Notes under the pieces: model-generated
The model's database searches: none
What the model saw: only the letters and a program-made list of their open reading frames with translations
Told to the model about the DNA's origin: nothing
Shown here: piece by piece, positions 22,989 through 33,861 of the stretch
How positions within the stretch are numbered: position 1 is the first letter of the stretch
Layout of the letters: each line of letters starts with the position of its first letter
Assembly (NCBI GenBank): GCA_024663395.1
Contig: JANFAH010000008.1
Coordinates: 310,001-374,000 of the forward strand
Direction of reading: 5' to 3'
DNA length: 64,000 nucleotides
Origin: Pisolithus tinctorius
Taxonomy: Eukaryota; Basidiomycota; Agaricomycetes; Boletales; Pisolithaceae
Translations under genes and position numbers: made by a program

Positions 22989-25339
22989 TCAAAGCTCCGT
23001 TTCGGTTAACAGTGGACTTCCACTCGAAGCAGAGCCTTCCGTTTCAGTGTCGGGTGAACTTGTACTCGAGGCAGTCTCTCTGGTGCTGGTAATTGGGTTG
23101 TTTCTCAAAACAAGCACACCTGACAATCTGGCTTGTTCATCAGCCTGAGCAGCAAGCCATAATCCATGTTTCGATATGCCTGCGCCTGCATCGTGCATGA
23201 TCCTGGAACAATGGATGTTCAGCAATTCACACCAATGTTGTAAGCCAAATGACTCACCGTCGCAGGTGAGCTATATCATCGCCCACTCCCATACGTCGAG
23301 CCCCCTTAATAAACTTTGTAATCTCGAGCAAACCGAGGTGAGCATCATGTGGCCGCGGCACCAAGCTGGCATTCGATTCATTCCGAATTTCTTTCACTAC
23401 CTGGACTATGTCAAACAACATCTATGAAGACGAGTATTAGCTTACCTTAGCTAACAGTTGGTCCACTTCTGCCCAGATTCCACGCCAATAGAACCACAGG
23501 ATCTGTGACGAAGGAACGGTCAGTTTCGAGACGTTATAACTTGAAGATATTGATATCCTTACCTTTCCTGTTATATCCTCCTCCAGTGCCCGCCGTTCAT
23601 CTTCGTGCCGTGTTACTCGGAGTTTCGCTTGGAGGGCCTTTATCTCCCGTACCGTGGAATGGACATCAGCCTTTTTGTAATGTCATGAGGAGGGCTACGG
23701 AACGTCAGAAAATGGTGCGCACCATATTGTAATCACTAGGGCCTGCTTGACCTCGTCCTCTGGAACTAGGAGATAAAGAACGGTAGAGTGCAGATAAAAT
23801 CCGAGGAAATGTATGACTTACTCATTGCCTTCGGACGCATGGAGGGAAGTACAGATGTGTTCGAGTAACTTTTTGTCATTAGAATCAGCCTCGACTCCTT
23901 TTAGCTGATGGTAACACTTGCCTCAATGCTAAGAGTTTTTGATATGGACTGCACCTCATATTGCGTCTTTCGTTTCCTTTGAACGGGCCTATCGCCAAGG
24001 CCTTTGTACTTTTGGAGTAGAAGGGGTACCGCTACCTCGCGGCGCGGGTACCGCCCTGTGATGGGTTGAAGACAGATTCGCAATAGATCCCATGTATTCG
24101 CGCCACAAACGAGTGATGGATCTGGTGGGTGCGCCGATAAAGTGTTTCCTATGTTGTGATGTAAGTTCCGACGAACACACTCGGTGTGACGTGCTGACCT
24201 CCCGCTGTGACTACGGAACCTCCGCTGAGTGACCGAGTTTCCATTATCGAAGGGAGCCTTCCGAAGAACGTTATCTCGCCAATCTGTGTTTCAGCAGTAT
24301 AACAAGCCGAATTATCGAACCAAATGAACACGCACGTAATTCTTCAGGTACTCTAAACCGAAGTAATCGATCACTCCGTTCATCATCCGTCTGTTCTACT
24401 GGCATCATGAGGGTGCGCTCGTAGGCTTCACGCAGTTGCCCAACGCACTGCAGACTCGTGACGGGCTTCGGTTCCTGCAAGGTGATGCTACAGACAATAG
24501 GATTAGTCAGATAAACCCGCAGCCCGGCCGATAAGAGCAAGTACTGTACCATATTTTCCAAGGCGTAAAAGGTTTCTCTACGTTCCGAGCGTATTGTCAG
24601 CAACTTTACACAACATGATCTGGAAAAGAATCACCTAATATTTTCAAAAAATTTCCTTCTCGGAGCACAAGTTGGGTTTCTATCCCAAGATAATCTTCTT
24701 ACAATAATGCATAGGGGGACCTTGAAGGTGATTGGGACTGCAGACTGCTCATCACCCTTCGATGCTGGGTCTGACGCTCCAAGGTCAAAAGAAAAGTAGG
24801 AACCAGCTTTCGGATAAACTCACGACATCCCATGTCTATCCGTCTTCCCTTGTCATCAACCTTGTAGAAGTCTAGGCATTGTATGACCGTTGTTACGAGA
24901 GCTCTATCTTCAAGGTGCAGAGCTTTCAACAGCAGCTGGAATTCTTTGTTGTTCGGAAGTGTGAGACACTTGGGTTCATGCACTGCCAGGTTGTCGCATT
25001 CGATACCCCGGGTCATGAGGTCATGCCGAGTTTGCACGCGACGCACCACATGTTCGCAGCTGGATACACGAGATTCGACAGGGCCATAAACCGAATCCCC
25101 GCCATGTTCCCGCACGTCCTTGAATATATTACCGCAATATTTGAAATTTCCACGGGTAAAGTCGCCATAATCACCCAGCTTTTTATGTCAGGCTTACTAC
25201 AGGCCCCAAGAAATGTACTATCGCTCACTGCGATCTCCTGACCAGAACACTCGTCGAACTTTGCGAGTCTCCCATCAAGTTCCAACTCATGAGAACCGTC
25301 ACATGCGTACGTTGACGGAAGCCATGGTTCGCGCACGAG
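22989..25339 (-). CDS. Partner region of HET unit 3: LGDYG module and DnaJ-X-like tail (multi-exon)
   Basis: Starts without ATG at a phase-0 acceptor (25340) as LVREPWLPSTYACDGSHELELDG (key residues REPWLP, SHELELDG), then KFDECSGQEIA and a GTGAGC intron. The next exon gives LGDYGDFTRGNFKYCGNIF, the phrases CDNLAVHEPKCLTLPNN, LLLKALHLEDRALVTTVIQC and FYKVDDKGR. Later exons: TPLCIIVRRLSWDRNPTC, an LLLSAGLRVYL...TSLQCVGQLREAYERT segment that stays open here, VAVPLLLQKYKGLGD, QSISKTLSIEA, DKKLLEHICTSL and the last exon ISKHGLWLAAQADEQAR ending at 22989. Best-preserved partner region by reading, although its HET frame is broken. Confidence 0.5.
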
Positions 25340-25357
25340 CTATGGTTATATGGATGG

Positions 25358-27177
25358 TTATATCTGAGTGCATACGCAGAATAAAGTACAGACCAACGTA
25401 TCCGCGCATTGACGTGGTCCAGTACAACAACCGGGGCACATCTCAATGTCAATCATCACATCGGTTCCTTTATTGTCGCTGGAATAAACAATCCTTGCTT
25501 CCCAAATGGTTCCAGGAAGGTGAGCATCCTTGACAACGTTGAGACAGCTATAAGGCGGGGGGTCATCGATGGCATTCCACAGGATATCATATGCTTTCTT
25601 GGCAAATTGGTCTGTCTGCGATGACCAGTCATCTTGATTTGTAGGGCATTCACCACAGACGACGTGTACCCATACTCGACCAAGGTAGTATCCAAGTCCA
25701 ACTGCAAATCTGGCATGGTCGTTGGCATAGACTGTCACATTAAGAGTGCTGCCTTGGGACGAGATTTTGACAGTATCGCCAGATATCTCGTTCGGACAGG
25801 TGCCACAACGGGTGAAGCCATAGTACGAGGTACGCTTGTCAAGGAGCCTGAAATGGTGGCACCACTCCTCATCGTCTTGAGAACAATCAAGATAAAGTGT
25901 CGTGAATTCTACGCTTGCCGTATCGGGAATGGGTGCAGCGCCGAAATACCTGCAAAAGCTATGTCCGCGAGATTGCAGGTCGATGGTAACCAGATTTCCA
26001 TAATGGTCGTGAAATGGCAACATGGCCTTGAAGTATTTGGTGCTTAGAGCATCTTGATCTTGTTGGGGACAAACGGGCAACGACATTTGAATACCCAGAT
26101 TGGTAACATCGAATCTAAAAAGTTGAGAGTCTGCACCGCGCTGCAACCTCGCAAGCCTGGATAAATTTGTGGCCGCATCAAGCCCTAGCCACCGTATACC
26201 GTGCTCTAGTTCTGCGATAAACCGATGGGGTTCCAGTTCTTGGGTGTCGTGATAGCCTCTGAAGCAACTCGGGTTGTCTGCAAGGACACTTCTATGCACC
26301 CCAAACCGCCCCTTGGGACTCCATGCAAGTATGCTGTGATCGCTGGATGCCCGAATGATTTCCAACTGCAGTCGCTGGAATGCTTTTGGGCCCTCGCCGT
26401 ACAGCATTGGCATGTTCACGCCAAACAAGCCCAACAGTGAATACGCTCGATCTTCGACTCGCGTCGTCTTCCGGTCGGCGGCCCACGACATGATTTGTGC
26501 GACGCATGGACGCTCCGAGGAAGCGATACTCCTCAAAACCCGACCATCTTTCAAAACGCTTTCAGGAATTCGTGTAATTTCCTCTAACACAGACGCCAGG
26601 TCCTCTTTGGTGCCGATGGACTCCCAGCGCTTGTTAAAGAATTCGGCTTTTCTCGGAGCGATAAGCTCCTGGAGCGTCCAACCTCGCGAGAACCACTCCG
26701 GCCAACCGTTGACCCAGCCAAACCTACTGAAGTCTTGTTTCGCTGGAAAGGCCCAGTCGTAGACATCGTTGAGATAAATGTAGCACATTTGCGATTGCGG
26801 TACCATCGATGCATTGAGTTGATCGCCTCTGTGAGTTCTGCGCTGCTGCGCTTGTCAATGCAACACGTATCAATCCACAACCACGTGTAGCCGTCCTTAT
26901 TGGCCTGTTCACAACTCTTGATGATCTTGATGTAGCCGGAGCGCTCCCTGATTCTGTCCTTCGTTCGTGGTGGTTCCATCACTGCCAGACCGATCATCTC
27001 CTCGTAATTGACTTCAGTTACCCAGCGATGGGAGAGTATCGCATAACTTGTACTCTTATCGTCGAGGTCCTTCAGGACTTCATCGTAACCAAGAATCTTC
27101 ATGACCTCAGCATCGTGACCGGTTAGTCGCATGCCTTTGTCTCTGTCGAGCACAGCTTTCACGTTCAACAGCTTCAT
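25358..27177 (-). pseudogene. HET-domain gene, unit 3, with one frameshift
   Basis: Reads as a HET protein in two frames that switch at about 26793-26797. Frame one starts at ATG 27177 (MKLLNVKAVLDRD) and holds YAILSHRW, WLWIDTCCIDKRSSAEL and SMHRWYRN. Frame two continues SQMCYIYLNDV, RGWTLQELIAP, AADRKTTRVEDRAYSLL, MPMLYGEG and the C-terminal half to MCPGCCTGPR. Sister copies have one more base at this place, so a single-base deletion (GAGTTG to GATTG on the plus strand) is the likely cause. No other lesion is seen over 1.8 kb, so the break is young or an assembly error. The putative joining intron is 25340-25393. Confidence 0.8.
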
Positions 27178-28293
27178 CTTCCTAAGGGGCAGTCAACTCA
27201 AGGCTGCATCAAAGTTTTTGTGCGTCACACATACTACTAGGAATCCAGAGACTACAATGTGGTTCTTCAGATTGCAAGCTTTATGTGCCTGGAGATGAGT
27301 ATACGGACAGTTCGAAACAACGTGGTCACTGGTTTCATTGTGAGATAGGCGTACATCACGTGCTGTGACTTTTCTGTGACGTTCTCCTTATGTAATCGAG
27401 AGTCAGTAAAGGCTCGACCAAGGGGCACCAGAGCCCTGCGTGAGCTAGTCTGAAGAAAAGCACCGCGATCGAGAACCTTTCACCGAACAATCCGGAGTTG
27501 AGTCAATGCAAGGAAACAGTATCAGTCCAAGCTGCTTGTGCCTATGACACTGGTTCCTTCGTTCCCTGAACCTGTTCTGTGTAAATCAATCATTGAACTC
27601 GCCGGAGATGCTTCGCCTTCTCCATCACCTGGATCACCGCCTCCGCTACCTCACGCTGCTGCCGCGCTGGCCTTGGGGACAGCATTTCAGCGCGCACCTT
27701 GCACAGACTGATAAATCGACTATTAATTTTCCAGTGCAAAATTCATTGGCCGTCAAGGTAATGTGGTGCGTTACAGTTCGTGCGGCCATCAAGGAGGGAC
27801 ACAGCTGTCAAGCACCTTCCCTCGAACAACTCGGAGTCGAATTGTAAGGTGGTCATGTCCCTCGCAAGGAAGCGATGTCCGTCTAAGTTGCCTGCTCCTA
27901 CAGCCCAGTTCCCTCACGGACTAATCGTTCATCTTCTCTATGATGACCATTTCTGCCACCCCACGCTGCGGCACTGGCCCCGTTATCGGTTTTTGGCGTC
28001 ACGCCTTCTGCCGAGAACGACAGTCCGAATCGGCCCGATCAGAGAAAAAAGGTTAGAAATTAGTGGTTCGACAACTATTGGTTTCCCATTGCAAATTCAT
28101 CATTTATGAGTAAACAGCGGGGTAAAGTGATAGACTACAAATACGGAGTGAACAGCGTGACGGCCAATACGGATGTATTCGCCCTCCGTCTCCAAATTTA
28201 CCATACGACTTGACTACTACATAATGCCTGTCAAGGTCACGATCGTTGTGTAAGTATAGGTTGAATCTATTCAGATGAAGTCAAAGTCTCCGT
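27178..28293. repeat. Spacer of unit 4 with an imperfect direct repeat
   Basis: Segments near 27470-27720 and 27805-28050 are diverged direct repeats about 330 nt apart, sharing CGAACAA(T/C)(C/T)CGGAGT, TTCCCT and a CTTCTC...CACGCTGC stretch. A single shorter match lies at 9240-9330. No coding frame supported. Confidence 0.4.
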
Positions 28294-30452
28294 TCAGCGG
28301 TATTTGGCGAATATTCTGACATATGTGCAGGGCACATCGGAGCTTGTGCTCGAAGCAGCCGCTTGGGTGCCACGAGTGGGGTCGCTTCTTGAAGCTCCTG
28401 ACAATCCGACCTTGATTTGACTTGCAGCCCGGGAAGCAAGCCATAATTCATGTCTCGATATACCTGCACGTGCATCGAGCATGATCCTGGAACAACGTAT
28501 ATTCAGCAATTCACACAGAAATGGCAAGGCAAAGGATAACGTTACCGCTGGAAGTGGGCCATATCGTCGTTTGGTTCTATACGAGGGGTTCTCTTGATAA
28601 TCCCTGCAATCTCGCGCGCATCCTTGCGAGTGGGGGCATCCGATGTCACTCGGGAGGATAACACGTGTGGACACAAGCATTGGCTTACTTTCGCGAATCT
28701 TTGGTCCACTTCTGAACAGATTCCACGGAAATAGAACCATAGGATCTACGACGAACAAACGATCAGTCTGAAGAAGTTATACCTCGAGACATCCTCACCT
28801 TTCCTGTTATATCCTCCTCCAGCGCTCGCTGTTCATCTTCGTCATGTGTTGCATGAAGTTTTGCTTGGAGTGCCTCTATCTCTTGCACCAAGGAATGGAC
28901 ATTGACCTGTTTTCAGTATCAGGAGGTGGGCTACAGAACGTCAAAGGTGGGACCGACCGTATCGTTATCAACGTGGCTTACTTGACCACTTCGTCTGGAA
29001 CTATGAGGCAAACAACGGTAGAATGCAGACAAAACACGAGAAAATTTAAGTACTTACTGATTGTCTTCAGAAGTATCGGGGAGGGAGGTACAGATGTGTT
29101 TGAGTAGCTTTTTGTCACTAGAATCGGCCCCAACTTCTTTTGACTGATGGTGATACCTTACCTGGATGCCAAGAGTTTTTGATATGGACTGCACGTCATC
29201 CTGCGTCCACTTATCGGGTGACTTTGGGAATATATTCCGTACACCCGTCAACTTGACGAGTGATTGCACCGATAAAGCATTTCCTAGGGTGCGATGTAAG
29301 TTTTCCGGAGAACACCCTTGGTGTGACGTGCTGACTTCGTGCCGTGACTACAGAACCCTCGCTAACTGGCTGAGTTTTCATTATTGAAGGGAGCCGTTCG
29401 AAGAACGTTATCTCGCCGACCTGCATCTCGACAGTATAACGGGCTGATGTAACTTGAAACCATGAACACACACATGATGTCTCAGGTATTCTAAACCGAA
29501 CATGCTCTTGCAGTCGATCACTGCGGAATTCATCCGTCTGTTCTGTTGTCATCATAAGCACGCGCTCGAGGGTTTCGCGCAGTTACCCAACGCACCGCAG
29601 ACTCACGGTGAGTTTCGGTTCCTATAAGGTGATGCTGCAGATAATAACATTAGTCAGATAAACCCACTCGCAGTCTGGCTGATGGTATTAGGAGCACGTA
29701 CCAGATTTGTCAAGGCGTAGAAGTGCTCCCTACATATGTCCCGAACGTATTATCAATAACGCTCCACAGCATAATTGACAAAGGAACCACCTAATACTTT
29801 CGAATTGTCGCCTTCTCTCGGCATGGGCTTCTACTCTATCGCAAGCTCTATCCCAAGTTAGATTTCTTATGATGATGCATAGGGGAGTGAAGGTGTCTGG
29901 GTCTGCGGACTCCTTATCACCCTTGGATGTTATGTCTGACACCGAAGGTCAAAACGAAGGTAGGAACCATTCTTCAGGAAAACGCACGTCCTCCTACATC
30001 AATCTGCCTTCCCTCGTTATCAACTTTCCAGAATTCTGAGCATTGTATGACAGTCGTCACGAGAGATTTGCCTTCAAGGTCGGGTAACTTGGCTTTCAAC
30101 AACAGGTGGAACTTGTTATCGCTCGGAAGCAAGAGAGCCTGAGGTTGATACAGTGCCAGGTTGTTGCAATCGATACCGCACGTCACAACCACGTCCTCAT
30201 CTTCCAGCATTGGATACTCGTCTGCGGAATCAATACCAAAGTCCTGGAGTATGTTGCCGTCGCGTTCGAATTTGCCATGGGAAAAGTGACCATAATCGCC
30301 CAGCTGTTTGTGTCAGCCTGCCAGTTCCCAAGAACTCTGTTACAACTCACTGTAATTTTTTGACGAGAACACTCGTCAAACCTTACGCGTTTCCCTTCAA
30401 GTTCCAACTCATGAGAACCAATTGTTGATGAATGCCATGTTAGTTCATACGG
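28294..30452 (-). CDS. Partner region of HET unit 4: LGDYG module and DnaJ-X-like tail (multi-exon)
   Basis: Begins at the phase-0 acceptor CAACAG (30453) as PYELTWHSSTIGSHELELEG, then KRVRFDECSRQKIT, a GTGAGT intron and LGDYGHFSHGKFERDGNIL, NNLALYQPQALLLPSDNKF and LEGKSLVTTVIQC. Next exon TPLCIIIRNLTWDRAC with an insertion of a few residues. Later: YTVEMQVGEITFFERLPSIM, QSISKTLGI, GADSSDKKLLKHICTSLPD, an LEEDITGK equivalent, and the last exon IMLDARAGISRHELWLASRA ending at 28294. The segment between QVGEITFFERLP and QSISKTL is shorter than in unit 3. Confidence 0.48.
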
Positions 30453-32358
30453 CTGTTGTGACATGGATGGTTAGATCCAAAATGCATATATGGGAGAAAG
30501 TACTGACAAACGCGTTTTCAAGTTCACGTGGCCCAATACAACAACCAGGGCATTGCTCAATACCAACCACTATATCAGTGCCCTTATCTTCAGTAGTACG
30601 GACGATGGTTGCATTCCAAATGGTTCCAGGAAGGTGGGCATTCGTAGTAATGTGAGTGTCCTCAAGAACTGTGAGTTGGCGAATATACAGCAACGGGTGG
30701 TCCTTGATAGGTGCTTTCCACAGGATATTATATACTCGCTTGGCAAATTCGTCTGCCCCCAATGACCAGACCTCTTGATATGCAGAGCACTCGTCGCAGA
30801 CAATGCGTGCCCACACTTCACCAAGGTAGTATCCAAGGCCAACGGCGAAGCGAGATTTGGGTTTGTCCCTGGCGTAGACTAAGACGACGAGATTTTTTCC
30901 TTGGGAGACTGTGACAGCGTCATCCGTGATCTTCTGAGGGAAGGCACCACAACGGCTGAAGCCATAGTACGAGGTGCGCTTGTCATGGAACCTGAAACTG
31001 TGGTAACTTTCCTCGGCGTGCTGCAAGCAATTAAGATAAAGTGACCTAAACTCTGGACGTGTGGCACGGTTGGGAATGCGTGGTGGCCAGAAAGACCTGC
31101 TAGAGCACCACTTGTATCCGTCACATTGCAGGTCGATGGTAATCAGGTTTCCATCACCGTCACGACAAGGCAACATGGCCGTGTAGTATTTAACTTCAGT
31201 TTCGTCGTCTTTGGATATAATGGAAGAGTCATCCGCGGATTTGGATTTGGATGAAGAGTCACTGTAGTTTGGGAAGACTGGCAATGACAGTTGGATGCCC
31301 AGATTGGTGACGTCAAACCTGAGAAGTTGAGTGGGGTCCACACTGCGCCACCAATCCCACCGTATGTCTTGCCGTAGTTCCTCCGCGAACCAATTGAGAT
31401 CCACTGTGTCAGTGTCGTGGCATCCTCGGAAGCAGCTCGGGTCATCCGCGAGGACACTTCTGTTCCTTCCAAGCCGTCCCTTGGGATTCCACGCAAATAT
31501 ACTGTGATCGCTGGATACCCGGATTATCTCCAGCTGCAGGCGCTGGAATGCTTTCAAGCCCTCCCCATACAGCATTGGCATGTTCACGTCAAACAAGCCC
31601 AGCAGCGAATACGCCCTATCTTCTATTCGCGTCGTCTCCCGGTCAGCGGCCCACGACATGATATGAGCGATGAGTGGACGATCAGTGCCGATACTCCTCA
31701 AAACCTGCCCATACATCAATACGTTATCCGGAATCCGCGTAATCCCCTTTAACACGGATGTCAGGTCCCTTTTCGTGCCTATGGACTCCCAGCGTTTGTT
31801 GAAGAATATGGCTTCCCTCGGAGCGATGAGTTCCTGGAGTGTCCAACCTCGCGAAAACCACCTTGGCCAACCATTTACCCAGCCGGGCTTGCTGAAATCT
31901 TGTTTCGTAGGGAGGGTTGAGTCATCGACATCGTTGAGATAAACGTAGCAAATTTTCGAGTCGCAGTACCATCGATACATTGAGTTGATTGCCTCGGTGA
32001 GTTCTGCGCTGCTCCGCTTGTCGATGCAGCACGTATCGATCCATAACCACCTGTAACCGTCCTTCATGGCCTGCTCACAACTCTTGATGATCTTTTTGTA
32101 GCCATTGCGCCCCTTGACATCGTCCCTCTTATGTGTCTCCATTACTGCAAGACCATTCATCTCCCCGAACTTGACCTCATCCTTCTCATCTCCCCAACAA
32201 TGCGACAGTATTGCATAACTTGTAAACTGGTGGCCGAGTCCCTTAAAGATTTCGACATCAGGGTTGACCCCATAATCAGTCGTCTTGTCAGTTTGATATC
32301 CGGCTTGTCGGGTGCATTTGTCTGTGTTGAGCACAGCTTCTACATTCAAAAACCTCAT
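30445..32358 (-). CDS. HET-domain protein, unit 4
   Basis: 637 aa from the ATG at 32358 (MRFLNVEAVLNTDK). It has a longer N-terminal spacer (GYQTDKTTDYGVNPDVEI) than its sisters. HET motifs: YAILSHCWGDE (Arg of SHRW replaced by Cys), WLWIDTCCIDKRSSAEL, RGWTLQELIAP, MPMLYGEG. A Ser/Lys/Asp-rich insertion (SSSKSKSADDSS) sits between the HET part and the second half, at the place where unit 5 has a proline-rich insertion. The second half has YYGFSRCGAFP, FAVGLGYYLGE and QCPGCCIGPR. Here the joining intron has the canonical donor GTCAGT (30453-30507, CTAAC, acceptor ACAG); 617 codons precede it. Confidence 0.9.
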   Translation of the reverse strand: MRFLNVEAVLNTDKCTRQAGYQTDKTTDYGVNPDVEIFKGLGHQFTSYAILSHCWGDEKDEVKFGEMNGLAVMETHKRDDVKGRNGYKKIIKSCEQAMKDGYRWLWIDTCCIDKRSSAELTEAINSMYRWYCDSKICYVYLNDVDDSTLPTKQDFSKPGWVNGWPRWFSRGWTLQELIAPREAIFFNKRWESIGTKRDLTSVLKGITRIPDNVLMYGQVLRSIGTDRPLIAHIMSWAADRETTRIEDRAYSLLGLFDVNMPMLYGEGLKAFQRLQLEIIRVSSDHSIFAWNPKGRLGRNRSVLADDPSCFRGCHDTDTVDLNWFAEELRQDIRWDWWRSVDPTQLLRFDVTNLGIQLSLPVFPNYSDSSSKSKSADDSSIISKDDETEVKYYTAMLPCRDGDGNLITIDLQCDGYKWCSSRSFWPPRIPNRATRPEFRSLYLNCLQHAEESYHSFRFHDKRTSYYGFSRCGAFPQKITDDAVTVSQGKNLVVLVYARDKPKSRFAVGLGYYLGEVWARIVCDECSAYQEVWSLGADEFAKRVYNILWKAPIKDHPLLYIRQLTVLEDTHITTNAHLPGTIWNATIVRTTEDKGTDIVVGIEQCPGCCIGPRELENAFVSTFSHICILDLTIHVTTAV

Positions 32359-33861
32359 CTTCCTAAGGAGCAAACCAGTCAAGGCTAGATCAAAATTATA
32401 GGTCATCTCACCTACCTCCTAGGTATCTGGGACTACTGTTCAAATGGTGAGTCTTACACGCCTGGACAGAGGGCTTGAACGACCTGATTCTGTTGTCGGC
32501 GCAGATTTTAAGTGTTCACTGGGAGTGCCCTCGATCCCCGTTAACGGCCTCGTTGAAGCTGTGTGTCGATCGAATCTCCGCCATGTATGCACTGCCAATG
32601 AAGATGGGCGTCAACCTGGATGGCAGGCCAGGTGACTCAATATGTGGGACGGAAATGATTATCTCTTCCGGCATACGACGGTGTTTGGAGTCCCTCCAAT
32701 ACATGGAGTCTGGGGATGCTGTTTTAGCTCCTCAAAGTGCATTGTTGGCGTGGTGCGCAACCAGCTGGGAATCGAGATGCCCATTGTCGCATGTGTGATG
32801 CTTAGTGACAACAGAGCAGCTGTTCCCTGTTCTGAAAGCAGTTATGTAAGGGTTAGGGATCCACGTCTAAACACTTTTGTGGTTTCTGCCATTCCATTTC
32901 CACCCCTCTGGTTTATCATGACAGAGGAATTGGCATTTCAGACTATTCGGGGATAACTGTGATTTTGGGTTCGTGTGTTATCATCTTCTCTGTCAATATT
33001 ATTGTGAAAGAGCTGCACCACACTCGTTTTAAGCCATTGTGGACATCGTTCATTACTTTTCCCTCGGTCGTCGTTCCGTCTCCGAGACGAAGGTTTGGTG
33101 GTAGAAAACGTAAGTTATTATGCACCTTGGTGTGAGCATTCCGGATTCCTGACTGTTCTACGGATCAAATTCTCTTGAGAAGTCTGTATCGCCCCTGCAG
33201 TTCATCGTGGCAGAAGAACGGAATCATTGCATGCCTCGAGCAGGATTTGATGATCCATAGTTTTGGCGCTGATCTCAATTACAGTAATATGCGGGCCACA
33301 GAAAGCCGGCATACTCTTCCCGATATCTGTCAGGTTGCCAGTTTTGTTGGCTGGCTTGCATGAGTGGCGTTTGGGCGAGGAATTAATTTTTTGTCAGTGT
33401 GTGATACCCTAGAAGATTCCTGCCTTGCCTTCAGGGTCTTTATCCAAAAGTGGAGATGACCCCAGAAGGCGCAAGACTGATTATCTTGTAGTGAACCCCC
33501 CTTGCTCTGTGATATGTGCAAAACCATGCATTAGGTGAGACTCGTTCTAACTATTTGCCTTGAACCGACTTCCTTTTCAGTAAACACGTTGCACCCACCA
33601 TGGAAAGCACGTTCTCTTGCGCTTGAATGTGAATCTTGTCAGAAGCCGTGTTGACATAGGTTTCAGCCATTTTATTGATTGTCCGCAATGCGCTGGCCAG
33701 TGGCTTCGAATCAATCAAACCGGCAGCTTTCTAACCATGTTTGTGGTGTGGTGAACTTCTTCTATCCCCCACCTGGGAAATGGTCGTGGTACCTACTAAT
33801 GTCCAGAGTGGACGAAGTTTATAAACATCACAGCTGCGATATACACGTTCCCATCTCCACC
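32359..33861. other. Intergenic: HET4 upstream, repeat R, family C1 promoter region
   Basis: Divergent promoters of HET4 (-) and C1 (+). Positions 32560-32660 and 32880-33060 resemble 39780-39860 and 40090-40260. From about 33300 the sequence resembles the upstream regions of the other family C genes, for example the TTGTTGGCTGGCTTGCATGA stretch at 33345. No coding frame supported. Confidence 0.45.
32880..33060 (+). repeat. Repeat R, copy 2
   Basis: Shares TTATCATC(T/C)(T/C)(T/G)TCTGTCAATAT(T/A)ATTGTGAAA-type sequence with 40190-40225 and a weaker match at about 21780-21840. Origin unknown; may be the remains of a gene or element carried with the duplications. Confidence 0.45.
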
